From contig JALQBC010000005.1 in NCBI GenBank assembly GCA_023375675.1, forward strand, positions 1,488,001-1,552,000: DNA of 64,000 nt, given 5' to 3'. A model generated the notes under the pieces. It was not told the origin of the DNA and ran no database searches. It saw nothing but the letters and a program-made list of their open reading frames with translations. The position numbers and the translations under genes were made by a program. The stretch is from Cytospora piceicola (taxonomy: Eukaryota > Ascomycota > Sordariomycetes > Diaporthales > Cytosporaceae). Positions 30,366 through 40,649 of this stretch are shown one piece after another (within the stretch, counting starts at the first letter, position 1; each line of letters begins with the position of its first letter).

Positions 30366-31875
30366 AGACGTGGGAGAGGCCACGAAAACTATGGATTTTC
30401 TAAACCAACTAGTAGGAACTTGAAGCATGACCACACTGGGCTGTCAGGCTGGAGAGGGGTGGTTTGTCCAACCAGTCCTCCAAAATGCTAAGTGAGAGCC
30501 CGGGACGGGCTCTGAAGTGAGCCCCGGCGTGGGCCAACTCGAACGTAGGCGCGCATTCTAGAAGAGTCACAATCTCTGCGCCTCAAAAGTCATATGGCCG
30601 GCCTTTATGGCGTGCCATGGATGGGTAGGTATCTTTAGGACTATGAGCTGCCATTGACGAACCCCTTGGGAAAGCACAGCCATGCAAATCGAAAGCAAGA
30701 TACCAAAAGAAACTTGCATGTATAATATGTATACCATCATTTGGAGTAGCAATCACGAGTTATTTTGTAGTGTTTGGGTGGACTTAGAGGAACGGTAGCC
30801 CATGGCCGGTCTCTACTAACCAGAAGAGAACCTTCAAAATTCAAAACAATATCACCATCACAAGCATTCGGAACGGGATGGTGGCTCAGATCTAATCAAG
30901 CTCTAATTCTGCACTGTGGAATAGACTGACCGTCTAGTCTATGTAAAGTAGAAGGGAAGAGCTTTGCTCTGCCCAATGCTCTTGTTTTGTTCATTATTCC
31001 ATACCGCCGTCCCGAAAACCACATGCCAATCTGAGGGTTTTGACGAAGAGAAGTCCCTCGTGACGAAGACTCGTATCCACCCACTACCCAGAACCAGCAT
31101 TCCATTATTGTCCAACCTCATCCTCAAGCAAAGAGATCGTCCATGCCGTAGAATCCAGGCCAGTCGTGTGGTATAGAAGTCGAAATAGCTGTTTCGTCCT
31201 TCGGGCTCGTGATCATGTGTTGTGAGTATAAAAAAATAATGGTTCGTCAAGTCAGGAGTCAATGAAAAAAGGGCTTCGCTTGCCGGTCCTGTTCCGAGAA
31301 ATAAATACCCCCGAGGCAAGGTGGGACCATCATGATGCGTCGTTGCTGTGCCGAAAATCGAAACGAATCGAGCTCATCCTCGAGGGATGAACCGCAAGTG
31401 GGAAAAGACCCACAGCCAGACAGCAGGCCCGGAAGATAAAAGAGGTGAAGTACTACTGGGTATCATCATGCCATCCGTAAAGGCCAACGCCGTCCATGCT
31501 ATGCCGGAAAGTAGTAGGGTGTAGGAAGCAGGCCGATCGAAAGGTGGAAAAGATGCCGTCGAGTACCAGCAGCCGTCAAGGCTAGGCCGCGGTTTCGAGG
31601 GCAGATATGCTATCGTCCTGAGGTAGCAGCCATCAAAGCTAAGCTGCAGGTTCGAGGACAGAAGAGCAGGGGAAGTACTGTAACTCGAGCTGAGCGAGCT
31701 GACAGAAAAGGAGCGGTGAAAGCCCAGATCCGAGCCACAAGCTAGACAAGCTGAACGATATTGCAACCGCTGAAAGACGAGCGGGAGAAGGAAGAGCGAC
31801 TGAGGTCCTTGAAGATAGACTGAGCGCAGTAGCCCCTGGTCAAGCAACGAGGACAAAGCCCGAGTCGAAACACCC
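30366..31875. other. Long convergent intergenic region between TFB4 and the taspase-like gene
   Basis: 1.5 kb with no supported gene. A 187-codon open frame on the minus strand (31374-31937) is repetitive and overlaps the end of the taspase gene, so I do not call it. A diverged tandem duplication occurs at 31568-31661. Confidence 0.45.
31568..31661 (+). repeat. Diverged two-copy 37-bp repeat
   Basis: 31568-31604 and 31625-31661 match at 30 of 37 positions. Six of the seven differences are G/A or C/T. Confidence 0.7.
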
Positions 31876-33830
31876 TCAGACGCCACGCACCTTCTTGACC
31901 TGGGCGTGATTCTTCCGGACCCTCTGCGCTCCGACATTGACCTTGGAGCCCTGCACCAGACGGCTCATGACACACTTGGGCTCCCTGTCGTAGCTCGTCA
32001 TATGCGAAAGCGCGAACGAGTCGGTGTTGTGCGCCCAGTGCATGTAGATGCCCCCGCCCGTCACCTTGACAGCCAGCACGCCGATGGCCCCGATGCTGGG
32101 CTGGTTCCTGACGCCCGGGTGGCCCATGAAGTCCTCGGCGACAAATTCCTCCATGACCGCGGCCTCGCTGCAAACGTCGGCCACGTCGTCGCCGCCCGGC
32201 GCCCGGCTCGTCATGTGGTACAGCCGCTCGGCGCACTTGTGAGCCGCCATGGTGGTAGCCATGTGCTCGCCCGTGCCGCTCGTGACCGTCGCCACGGCCC
32301 GCTCGTCCGCGTCGTCCTTATCGCGCGGGATCACGGCCGTGCCGATGCCGACGAGCGCCGCGGGGCCCACGCGCCCGCTGTGTTTCATGCCGATGCCGCC
32401 CGACGAGGAGCCCGCGGCGATATTGCCCCGGCCGTCGATCGCGATGACACCAATAGTGTCTGTGATCAGGTCGGGGTCCTCAACAGCTGGCTCGGCCGTC
32501 AGCTCAGTGGCGTCGATCTTCTTCTGGTTGTTGGTCTCGGGGTACTCCAAGCCCGTGATCCACTGGTTGGCTTTTGCCTTTCCGACCCAGCCCCAATGGT
32601 GACCCGCGTTGTCCTTAACAACCCCGTCCACGGAACCCACCTGGCCATCCTTCGAAGTCTTACGTCGCTTGGCGGACGACTGTTCGACTGACTCATCGCC
32701 GGAGTCAAGACTTCGCCCCTGGTTGCTGAGAACATCTGATACGTCCTTAGGATCTTTGGGAGCTTGAACGCCATTCTGAGTGGCCGACAGAGGCGAGCGT
32801 TGGGTGGGAGTGACAGGGTCCGAATCCAATCCACCAGGAGAAGCGGGCTCGGAAGATGGAGAATCGGGCTGACCCTCGTTCCACATGCCAGTGAGGACAG
32901 CAGAGGTATGGTCTCGCAACATACCCTGGCCAGCCTTGGTGTGTACCGACTGCGATGAGTTGATGGCCACGCTGGGGGTCGCCTGGGACGCCTCGTTGGG
33001 TGGCGTAATAGGAACAGTGGATGGTTGAGCTTTGAGCTCGTTGGCGCGAGCCTCAGCCTTGCGTAGGTCTTCTTGCCACTTTTGGAAACGGTCCGCAGCA
33101 TACTTGGACACAAGCTCCTTGTTGTCCACAGTAGTCATTCCATGCTCTGCAGCAAACGCCTTGGCACCCGCACCGATCAGGAAGTTGGGCGGCACACGCC
33201 GCAGAGGCAGGCTGACCAGGCTGGTATCGAGTATGAGCTTTGCAAGCAGGATTGGGTTCTTGATATCTACAGCACAAAGTTCTGTGTCAGCAAGTCTCAA
33301 ACCCACAAAGCCAAGACTGCACGAAAAGTAAAACTTACTGGGGACGGCGCCACAAGCTCCGCTCCTTCCCAAATGGTCGACGATAGTGGCATCGCACTCG
33401 ACCTGGCCCTCGATCGAAAGGTTGCTGCCAATACCAGCATTGGTGATATCATTGTCCTCAAGCAGCTGGATGGCAACAGCGACAGCATCGGTGGACAGAC
33501 CACCAGCCTTCATGCATCGCATAGCCTGGCTCGCCGCCCTAAACATCGTCAGTAACGTCGCCTGTCCTTAGGACAAAAGGGTCAAACTTACTTTGCACAC
33601 ATAGTGAGATGAACATGCTCGTTCTGGAGGCTGTGGTAGCCAGCACCAGCGTGAACGAAGACAGCCATGGTATCGCGATTGTCAGGGACGGCGACTCGCT
33701 TCCTGATGAGGCGGTCAACAGTGCCGTCGGCGGTCACGTTCATGTGATCTGCCAAATCCATAAACTGAGGCGACTGCTCAAAGGTGGACTGTGCATCGAG
33801 GAGCTTAGGATTGGGTTCTGTAGAAGCCAT
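31876..33830 (-). CDS. Taspase-1-like threonine aspartase (Ntn hydrolase, asparaginase-2 family)
   Basis: Ntn-hydrolase related to L-asparaginase/taspase-1, which self-cleaves to expose a Thr nucleophile and then cuts after Asp. Three exons from the ATG at 33830 give 609 residues: 33830-33592, 33538-33339, 33266-31876; both introns begin GTAAGT and phases agree. The alpha part carries AVFVHAGAGYHS, STDAVAVAIQLLED, TNAGIGSNLSIEGQVECDA, NIKNPI and GMTTVDN. The predicted cleavage site is D-T in ITDTIGVIAID, making Thr-417 the nucleophile. GRGNIAAGSSSGGIGMKHSGRVG follows. A 190-residue Ser/Pro/Lys-rich insert with RRKTSK (possible nuclear signal) separates alpha and beta parts. A 178-codon coding-like block lies directly upstream in the same frame (see separate entry), so the true start may be 34364. 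Confidence 0.85.
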
Positions 33831-34364
33831 TGTTGCGTGGTTGTGAGAAGAAACGCAAGACCGATGAGTGTGGATTTGGCCGAAGTTGCGGTCGAGGTTC
33901 AGTGCATCCAGAGCCGCAGAAAGGATATCAGACTTGGCTTCTGGGGACTCGAGAGGGGTGTTGAGAAGCACAAGATTGCCGTTATGATTTCGCCAACGGA
34001 CCTTGTTGCTGCCAAGGTAAGGGAACTGGACACCCTCGGCCTGTAGTTTTCTGTAGAAGTTGTTGTTCGGCCAAAACTTCAAAGGTGGGTAAGGGTAGTG
34101 GATAAGACCCTCGAAGTCGTCGACTAGCCAATCTTTGATCTCGACCAACTTACCGTCCACGAACCAAGTCCGCACCTCACCGCTGTCGACGTAGGGGGTA
34201 GTCTTCTGGTGGACGACGTGAAGGTACCCACAGAGGGAGTTGTCTTGCTTGATGTAGGCGGAGAGTTGTCTGGCAGTATCACTGTCAACATCGCTACTGG
34301 CCAACATCACAGTGTTGCCACCGAGCACCCAGTTGTGGGTAGAAAAAGAGTGAAGGATGCTCAT
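33831..34364 (-). CDS. Uncharacterised coding block in frame with the taspase-like gene
   Basis: A 178-codon open stretch starting at the ATG at 34364, in a strong start context (TTCACCATGAGC), and continuing without a stop into the taspase reading frame. Codon choice is clearly fungal-coding (AAC, TAC, GTC, CTC, ATC and TTC dominate), unlike a 5' UTR. The product has no signal peptide or membrane segment. It has a block rich in aromatic residues (RTWFVDGKLVEIKDW, LIHYPYPPLKFWPNNNFYRK). I do not recognise the family. It is either an N-terminal domain of the taspase-like protein (about 787 residues in total) or the body of a separate gene that leaves this frame by splicing; a GTAAGT inside it near 34153 is a possible donor. 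The last 15-20 codons before 33830 look more UTR-like. Confidence 0.45.
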
Positions 34365-35527
34365 GGTGAAAGAAGTACTGGGTCACGGAAGCAATAGTTC
34401 GAGGTGAGTGTCAGAATTGGGAGGAAACACACTGTAAAGGCGAAGCAAGACTTGGAAGTAATGTGCTTTCCAAAACTGCTTGAGAACCTTTGGCTGTGGG
34501 TTTTATTGGTAAAGCAGGAGGAGGATGTGGTGGTGAAGTGTAAGTAGGTAGAGAGGTAGAGGTAGGAGTGAAAGTTGTGTGATATTGTGTGTCAGAAGCA
34601 AACGAAGGACAGTTCGAATCTCTCATAGATATATATACCTGGGGCTCGGCCCTTTTCAGGAAGGTTATAATTCAAAGTTGAGACGACTCTAGCGCGATTG
34701 CCCAAAGCGAACGATAGAGGGTAGCGAGACCCAGTTAGAAGATGAGATGAGAGTGAGTGAATGAATGTGTAGTCCACAGGAGCACAAATATTCGCTCCTA
34801 TGGATGGTGATGTTGTAAAAGACAAGAGATATCAAACTCACCAGTTCAGACGACACAATTCACTTCATGCTATATCACACACGTGTGGCAGTTCGATTCT
34901 CAGTTGCTCTAGCCTGATGTCTTAGAATACTCCCAATGGGGAAGGTGTGATAGGGACACTGGACGAGGGCATGTGTTGCTGCCGACTTCTCCTCCAGATC
35001 TGCCTTTGTCATATATAAGCATTGCGGCACCCAAATAATAATAGCACTCAACTAATAATACAGTCTGAAACACTTATTGGATATAGCACTACTCAGTTCC
35101 ATTGACCTCTGGCATTGTGAACCCTTGAAACGTAGAAATTGAAGGCGGCCCTGAATGCGAAACAAGAAAGCACGGTGGTCATAGTTCGGGGTGAACTCCG
35201 GTCCGCCGACTGCGATCGGTACGGAGAAGTCAAGCCACTTCAAGCCACACAGCCACACATGTACCCAGCCACACCAGTGACGCTAACTTGGTACATACAT
35301 TAAGTAGTCAGGGGAGCAGAGCGACGCAACTGCCAGGGGTGGGTTCATGCTCCTGCCTTACCGCTGCCGCATTACGACCGCCAGCCATATCATCAACGAC
35401 CAACAGCAGTGGTTGTTAACCTGCATCATCGCCCCGAGACAGCATCACCCAGATCCTCCCCATATCAATCAAGAGCTGTGCAACCAAACAAACACTTAAA
35501 ATCCGCCGCGCAGTTCTCTCTATCAAG
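34365..35527. promoter_or_regulatory. Divergent promoter region, taspase-like gene / ARP3
   Basis: About 1.16 kb without genes. The ARP3 side (35400-35527) looks like a C-rich 5' leader. No specific sites assigned. Confidence 0.4.
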
Positions 35528-37303
35528 ATGGCCAACCAAACTCCTGCCGTTGTCATGGACAAGTAAGCCAATCCCCCTTTCGCCTGTAGCTGGGAGCTGC
35601 CAGACCCCACTTCCTTCCCCAGGGGACGGTCGAGCCAGCTGCTGTGAAGCTATTCAGAGTTTCTGTACCGGCTAATGCCATGGACGCAATGCTAACTTTT
35701 GACTTCCCAGCGGCACGGGTTTCTCCAAGCTAGGTACAACTGCTCCGATAACGCCCCTCCAATAGTAACTCGCCTGCTTAACATCCCTCTCTCGTACACA
35801 GGTTTCGCCGGCAACGACTCCCCGTCCTTCGTCTTCCCGACCGCGATTGCTACGAAAGGCCCAGCTGGCGGTGCTGGCGGCTCTGGTTCCGGACGGCCTG
35901 CTGTTGGCAACAAGCCATCCTTCCTCACCGGTGGTGCTGGTCCTGCTGGCCACCTAAACTCGAAACGTGGCACTGAGGACCTCGACTTCTTCATTGGCGA
36001 TGAGGCAATAGCAGCATCATCTGGACCTGGTGAGCTCGCGATCCTTGCAAGAGCTCTTTGGGGCCCGTGTTAACGTGGAGACAGGATACGGTCTACACTA
36101 CCCCATCCGACATGGACAAGTAGATAACTGGGTATGGCATGGCTGGAGAGGAGGTATTCGATGGCTGGCTGACATGCTAGGCAGGATCACATGGAGCGGT
36201 TCTGGTCCAACTCCATCTTCAAATATCTAAGAGTAGAGCCTGAGGACCACCATTTCCTCTTGACCGAGCCCGTACGTAACATGCGAACACCCCACCTGCT
36301 AGGCTAGTGGCCTGCATCACTGCTGACTGACCTGTGCACCGCAGCCCCTCAACCCTCCCGAGAACCGAGAAAACACCGCCGAGATCTTCTTCGAATCCTT
36401 CAACTGCGCCGGTCTCTACATCGCCGTGCAAGCCGTCCTTGCCCTGGCCGCATCGTGGACCTCCTCCAAGGTGCAAGATCGATCCCTTACCGGTACCGTC
36501 ATTGACTCCGGTGATGGTGTGACCCATGTTATCCCCGTTGCCGAGGGTTACGTGATCGGATCATCCATCAAGTCGATCCCTATCGCGGGTCGCGACATCA
36601 CATACTTCGTGCAGTCGCTCCTCCGTGACCGTGGCGAGCCCGACTCCTCGCTCAAGACCGCCCAGGAGATCAAGGAGGAGTACTGCTACGTATGCCCAGA
36701 TATCGTCAAGGAGTTCAGCCGTTTCGACAAGGACCCCTTGCGCTTCGTGCAGCACCCCGTTCTGCAGGCCGGCGGCCGCAAGACCGCGGTCGACGTGGGA
36801 TACGAGCGTTTCCTGGCGCCCGAGATCTTCTTCAACCCGGAGATCTACAGCTCCGATTTCCTGACGCCTCTGCCCGTGGTGGTCGACGGTGTCATCCAAT
36901 CCAGCCCCATCGACGTTCGTCGGGGTCTTTACAAGAACATTGTGCTGTCCGGTGGTAGCACGCTGTACAAGGATTTCGGCCGTCGCCTGCAGAGGGACAT
37001 CAAGCAGCTGGTCGATGCTCGCATCCGCGCGAGTGAGGTACGCAGCGGTGGCGCGAGGAGTGGTGGTCTGGACGTGCAGGTCATTACGCACAAGAGGCAG
37101 AGGCACGGCCCATGGTTTGGTGGTAGTTTGCTGGGACAGACGCCCGAGTTCAGGTCTTATTGCCATACCAAGGCGGAGGTTAGTAAAACAGTACGGCCCA
37201 TGATGACGTGTGCAAAAGCTGACGAATATGCCTACAGTACGAGGAATACGGACCCGGTATCGTGCGGAGGTTTGCTCTTCTTGGCGGCCCTGGTGGTTCT
37301 TAG
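35528..37303 (+). CDS. ARP3: Actin-related protein 3 (Arp2/3 complex)
   Basis: ATP-binding subunit of the Arp2/3 complex that nucleates branched actin filaments. Seven exons give 439 residues: 35528-35562, 35711-35733, 35802-36029, 36085-36131, 36185-36271, 36345-37178, 37238-37303. All six introns are GT-AG and phases close. The 5' clustering of introns is typical of fungal actin-family genes. Visible family features are [18 protein letters not shown] (phosphate loop 1), [77 protein letters not shown] (phosphate loop 2), [17 protein letters not shown] and a C-terminus [22 protein letters not shown] Gly/Ser-rich insert near residues 38-52 corresponds to the Arp3-specific insertion. Confidence 0.94.
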
Positions 37304-38230
37304 GAGGCTCTGGCTTTCCTACGTTCACAAGCAAAGCAGACCCTTGACAAAGCCAGGACCTTGCCCTGTAAATAGAGAGGCACACGGAGCTTCACAAACG
37401 CAACGAGATATTGCATTTGGGTGGATGGCTAGGGTCGTTTGTTGGCCGGACCGCCCGTGCTGTGATTTGTCCAAGAAGAGGGTGGCGTCTGGAGAGGGTT
37501 CCGGTATAAGGGGAGAGCAAGAGAAGCCTGTGATTATCGAAAAAGCAAATAATTGGCATTGATTTCCATACTGTGTGAGCTCTCGAAGAAGAAGATGTTG
37601 AGGCCTACCACAGCATGGCAGAAGCTATCTCGTAATGTCTCTATGGGGAGCAAATCTAGAGCAGGGAACGGTCGTGCGGACTGGTACCAACCTTTTCCCC
37701 CGTTTATGGGCCTGAACAGCGAAGAGGCTTACACGATTGACAGCCGGCCCATTGACAAAATTGCGTGCCACTTGTAAAGGTCCCTGGGTGTTGTTCTCGA
37801 GTGGTGGACTTGTAACAGCGTGCCAGACCATGACAAAATGCACCTAGTTATGTACCTACTTAAGCACCTAGGTATCTATTGGTGAAAAGGGCAGTGGGTT
37901 GTGGGTTATGACTGAGTGCCGCTTGTACCTAGGTAGGCTATTGGGTTTAGGCTCATAGATTATGCAATGCAATCAATACGTCGTTCCGCTACCAATCAGT
38001 CTATACTGCTACCCGCCACTCCAGGAAATGGCGTTATGCAAGTACCTAGGTAATTCTGATTTTTAGATGGCAGTATATTAATTACAGTATGATAAAATTT
38101 CCACGCACACCCTACGCCTCAATCCAATATATATATTCGCTCCTTGCGGTTTTTAAACGAAACATTGTTTCAGTGCCAGGCTCCTATATCTACTCGGTCA
38201 TTTATACACGGGAATTTGTATAATCTCAGG
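37304..38230. other. Intergenic region between ARP3 and the HET gene
   Basis: About 930 bp. It contains two TACCTAGGTA palindromes (37926 and 38043) and AT-rich sequence with a TATA-like run near 38130. No gene seen. Confidence 0.4.
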
Positions 38231-40649
38231 ATGGAACCATGCTATCTCCATCAAGCGAATCGCACTGATGGAGAAGATTTTGCGGGGGCCCCCCTTGAGG
38301 TGGAGACGATGTTACTTCGTCACCTGCAGCATACCACAGACGACGACGCATTGAGATGCTACGAGTGTGGCCTGATCTTAGAAGCTATAGAAAGATGGAA
38401 GCCGGGTTGGTTGAAGGCCAACTCGAAGACTACCCGTGGTTATGCATCGATAGACGTGTACCGGTATGACGGTGGCGGATTGGACAGAGTAAACTTGGAC
38501 TTCGTCGATGAGTATGCTTCACAAGTCAATGGTGTTGGCGCACTTAATGTCATACGTCGTTCATCAGGTATGTTTTATTTGACCATCTGGCGAATGAAAA
38601 GAAAACAAAGAAATGAAAGAAAAGACATCTGGACGAAACGGAAGGGGAAAAAGAAAGGAAGGGAGACCAAAAACATATTGTTAATGCGGTAGATGGCTAA
38701 AGTGTCACCTAGGAAACATACCAGCGAACTCACAACCTACGACAATATGGAGGGATATGTGTCGAAAGTACGACGTCGTAAGGGATTCATCATCTCAGAG
38801 TGCTCTTGATCGAGCGGCGGAGTGGCTCTCTTACTGTGTTAAGCACGACGAATCGTGTAAACCACCCGACAATAACTTCGTCCCCCGGCGGCTGCTCAAA
38901 GTTATACCTGGCAATCAGACCGGCGATCCATTTCTCTTCGACGCCACGCAGCCCTTGACCTACGCCTGTCTTAGCTATTGCTGGGGAGAGGATGCTCACG
39001 ACGTCCTGAAGACGACAACATCCAATCTCAAGGCTCATTACGACGCGATTCCGTTACGATATATGCCAAAGAGTATTCAGGATGCTATTACGGTTTGTAG
39101 AGGCCTTGGTATCCCCTATCTCTGGGTTGATTCTCTGTGTATTGTCCAGGACGACCATGTTTCTTGGCTTCGCGATGCGTCCATGATGGACCGCATCTAC
39201 CTCTATTCACATGTCACCATCGCAGCCCTTGAGCCGAGTAATTGCAAATTCGGGTTTCTAGGAGAACAGAAGTTCGGTTGTCCTGGTTGGCAACTTCAGT
39301 CGGTGATTCCCGGAACGTCCCAGGAAGTGATCATCAGGCCAGGCCTGAGCCGGACCGCAGAGTCATCGCTGGACAAGCGAGGCTGGTGCCTGCAGGAAAC
39401 TCTTCTTCCGCTCCGGAGGCTCTGCTTCGACGGGAATGAGATGAGCTGGGAGTGTTCTTGCCGCAAGATATGCGAGTGCGGACACCACGTATGGCCGACC
39501 AACTATGGCTATGAATACGTACAAGGCTTTGGAAAGCTAGGGGCGCTACTGAGGGAAGCCTCACTACGGGCTGCCCCCGCAGCAGAGACAAACATCGATT
39601 GGCCGTCTGCAGAGGGACGTGATCTGGAAAGGACGGGATCACATGCCCGAAGGCCGCACAAGACTTATGAGTTGTGGAGAAAGGTGGTCTCTGAGTACTC
39701 GCGTCGTTCTCTCTCCCGGTCGAGCGACAAGTTGACAGCTCTTGCCGGGCTGGCCAACATGATAGGCGGCCGCAGCGGACATGAGGGTGACTGGGAGCAT
39801 GGGTACCTTGCAGGGCTGTGGAAGAAGGAGCTTCCCTTCGAACTGGCCTGGCGAGTTGTGAAACTCAAGTCCAGACCAGCAGTCCCGGGTGATGAAGCGG
39901 CAGACGTGGTGACGGACAAGTGCGGTTTCCCGTCGTGGTCATGGGCATCTTGTGATGAAGAGATCAGCTATGACTTTGGCAAACCATTGAAGGCTTGGAA
40001 ACATACAGCCGAAGCAGAGTATCAATGCATCGTCCGAGACACTGAAGGAATACTGGGAAAACAGATGTGGCAAGGCGATGTTGGTCGTATCCGTCTGGAA
40101 GGGGCTTTTGTTCCCGCCGAACTGGCGGTATTCGCAAAACATAGCCCTAGGAGAACGGAGTCCTTCGAACATCTCGCTACACCCAGAACCCCGGTCTTCT
40201 CGGAAAGCTCTCCCCCAAAATACCCGAGCAGGGCAACAGCATATGTGAGATCAGAAAGCCTTCGTGCAGTCCGGGTCTTTCTGGACAAGCACATGGGTCC
40301 CACGATGCGGAAGCGCGATGCTCGAGCCGCCTGTTGGATGAAAGGTGAGTGTGAAGAGCATTGTTGTTCGTGGGATGCAGGAAAGGAAGAGGAGGCAGGT
40401 AGGTATTACTGTTTCAGACTCTTCTCTTGGGTGGGATATACGGGTCGTTTCACGTACGCGGAGGACGGGACACGCAGTCAAGACATAATGGGGCCGGAGG
40501 CATGGTTTCTCTTGTTGAGACCGTCTCTTCGCATCAAGGGAGCCTTCGAAAGAATCGGAGTCGGTGTTGCTAGTGGCTGGTCGTATTCCGATGACCGCAG
40601 GTGTCCCTTATTCCATACGGCTGAGACGAAAGTCATTGATATTATCTGA
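38231..40649 (+). CDS. Heterokaryon incompatibility (HET) domain protein
   Basis: Protein with a HET domain, a Pezizomycotina module that triggers cell death in incompatible fusions and in fungal NLR-type immunity. Two exons give 753 residues: 38231-38567 and 38725-40649; the intron (GTATGT...ACCAG) is phase 1 and 157 bp. Residues 1-112 have no recognised domain. The HET core lies at about 190-320: LTYACLSYCWGE, then YLWVDSLCIVQDD, WLRDASMMDRIYLYSHVTIAA, and RGWCLQETLLPLRRLCF. Later FPSWSWASCDEEI fits the C-terminal part of such proteins. No NACHT or ankyrin repeats are present. Four cysteine-rich stretches (CSCRKICECGHHV; CEEHCCSW) may bind metal. The gene is isolated and not near a known partner. 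The ATG at 38231 is the first in frame. Confidence 0.87.

Noticed and set aside
31374..31937. 187-codon minus-strand frame after the taspase-like gene
   Set aside because: Ser/Leu-rich translation of a repetitive 3' region, overlapping the protease end; no motif.
36426..37562. Readthrough of ARP3 exon 6 past 37178
   Set aside because: The conserved ARP3 C-terminus is restored only by splicing to 37238-37303.
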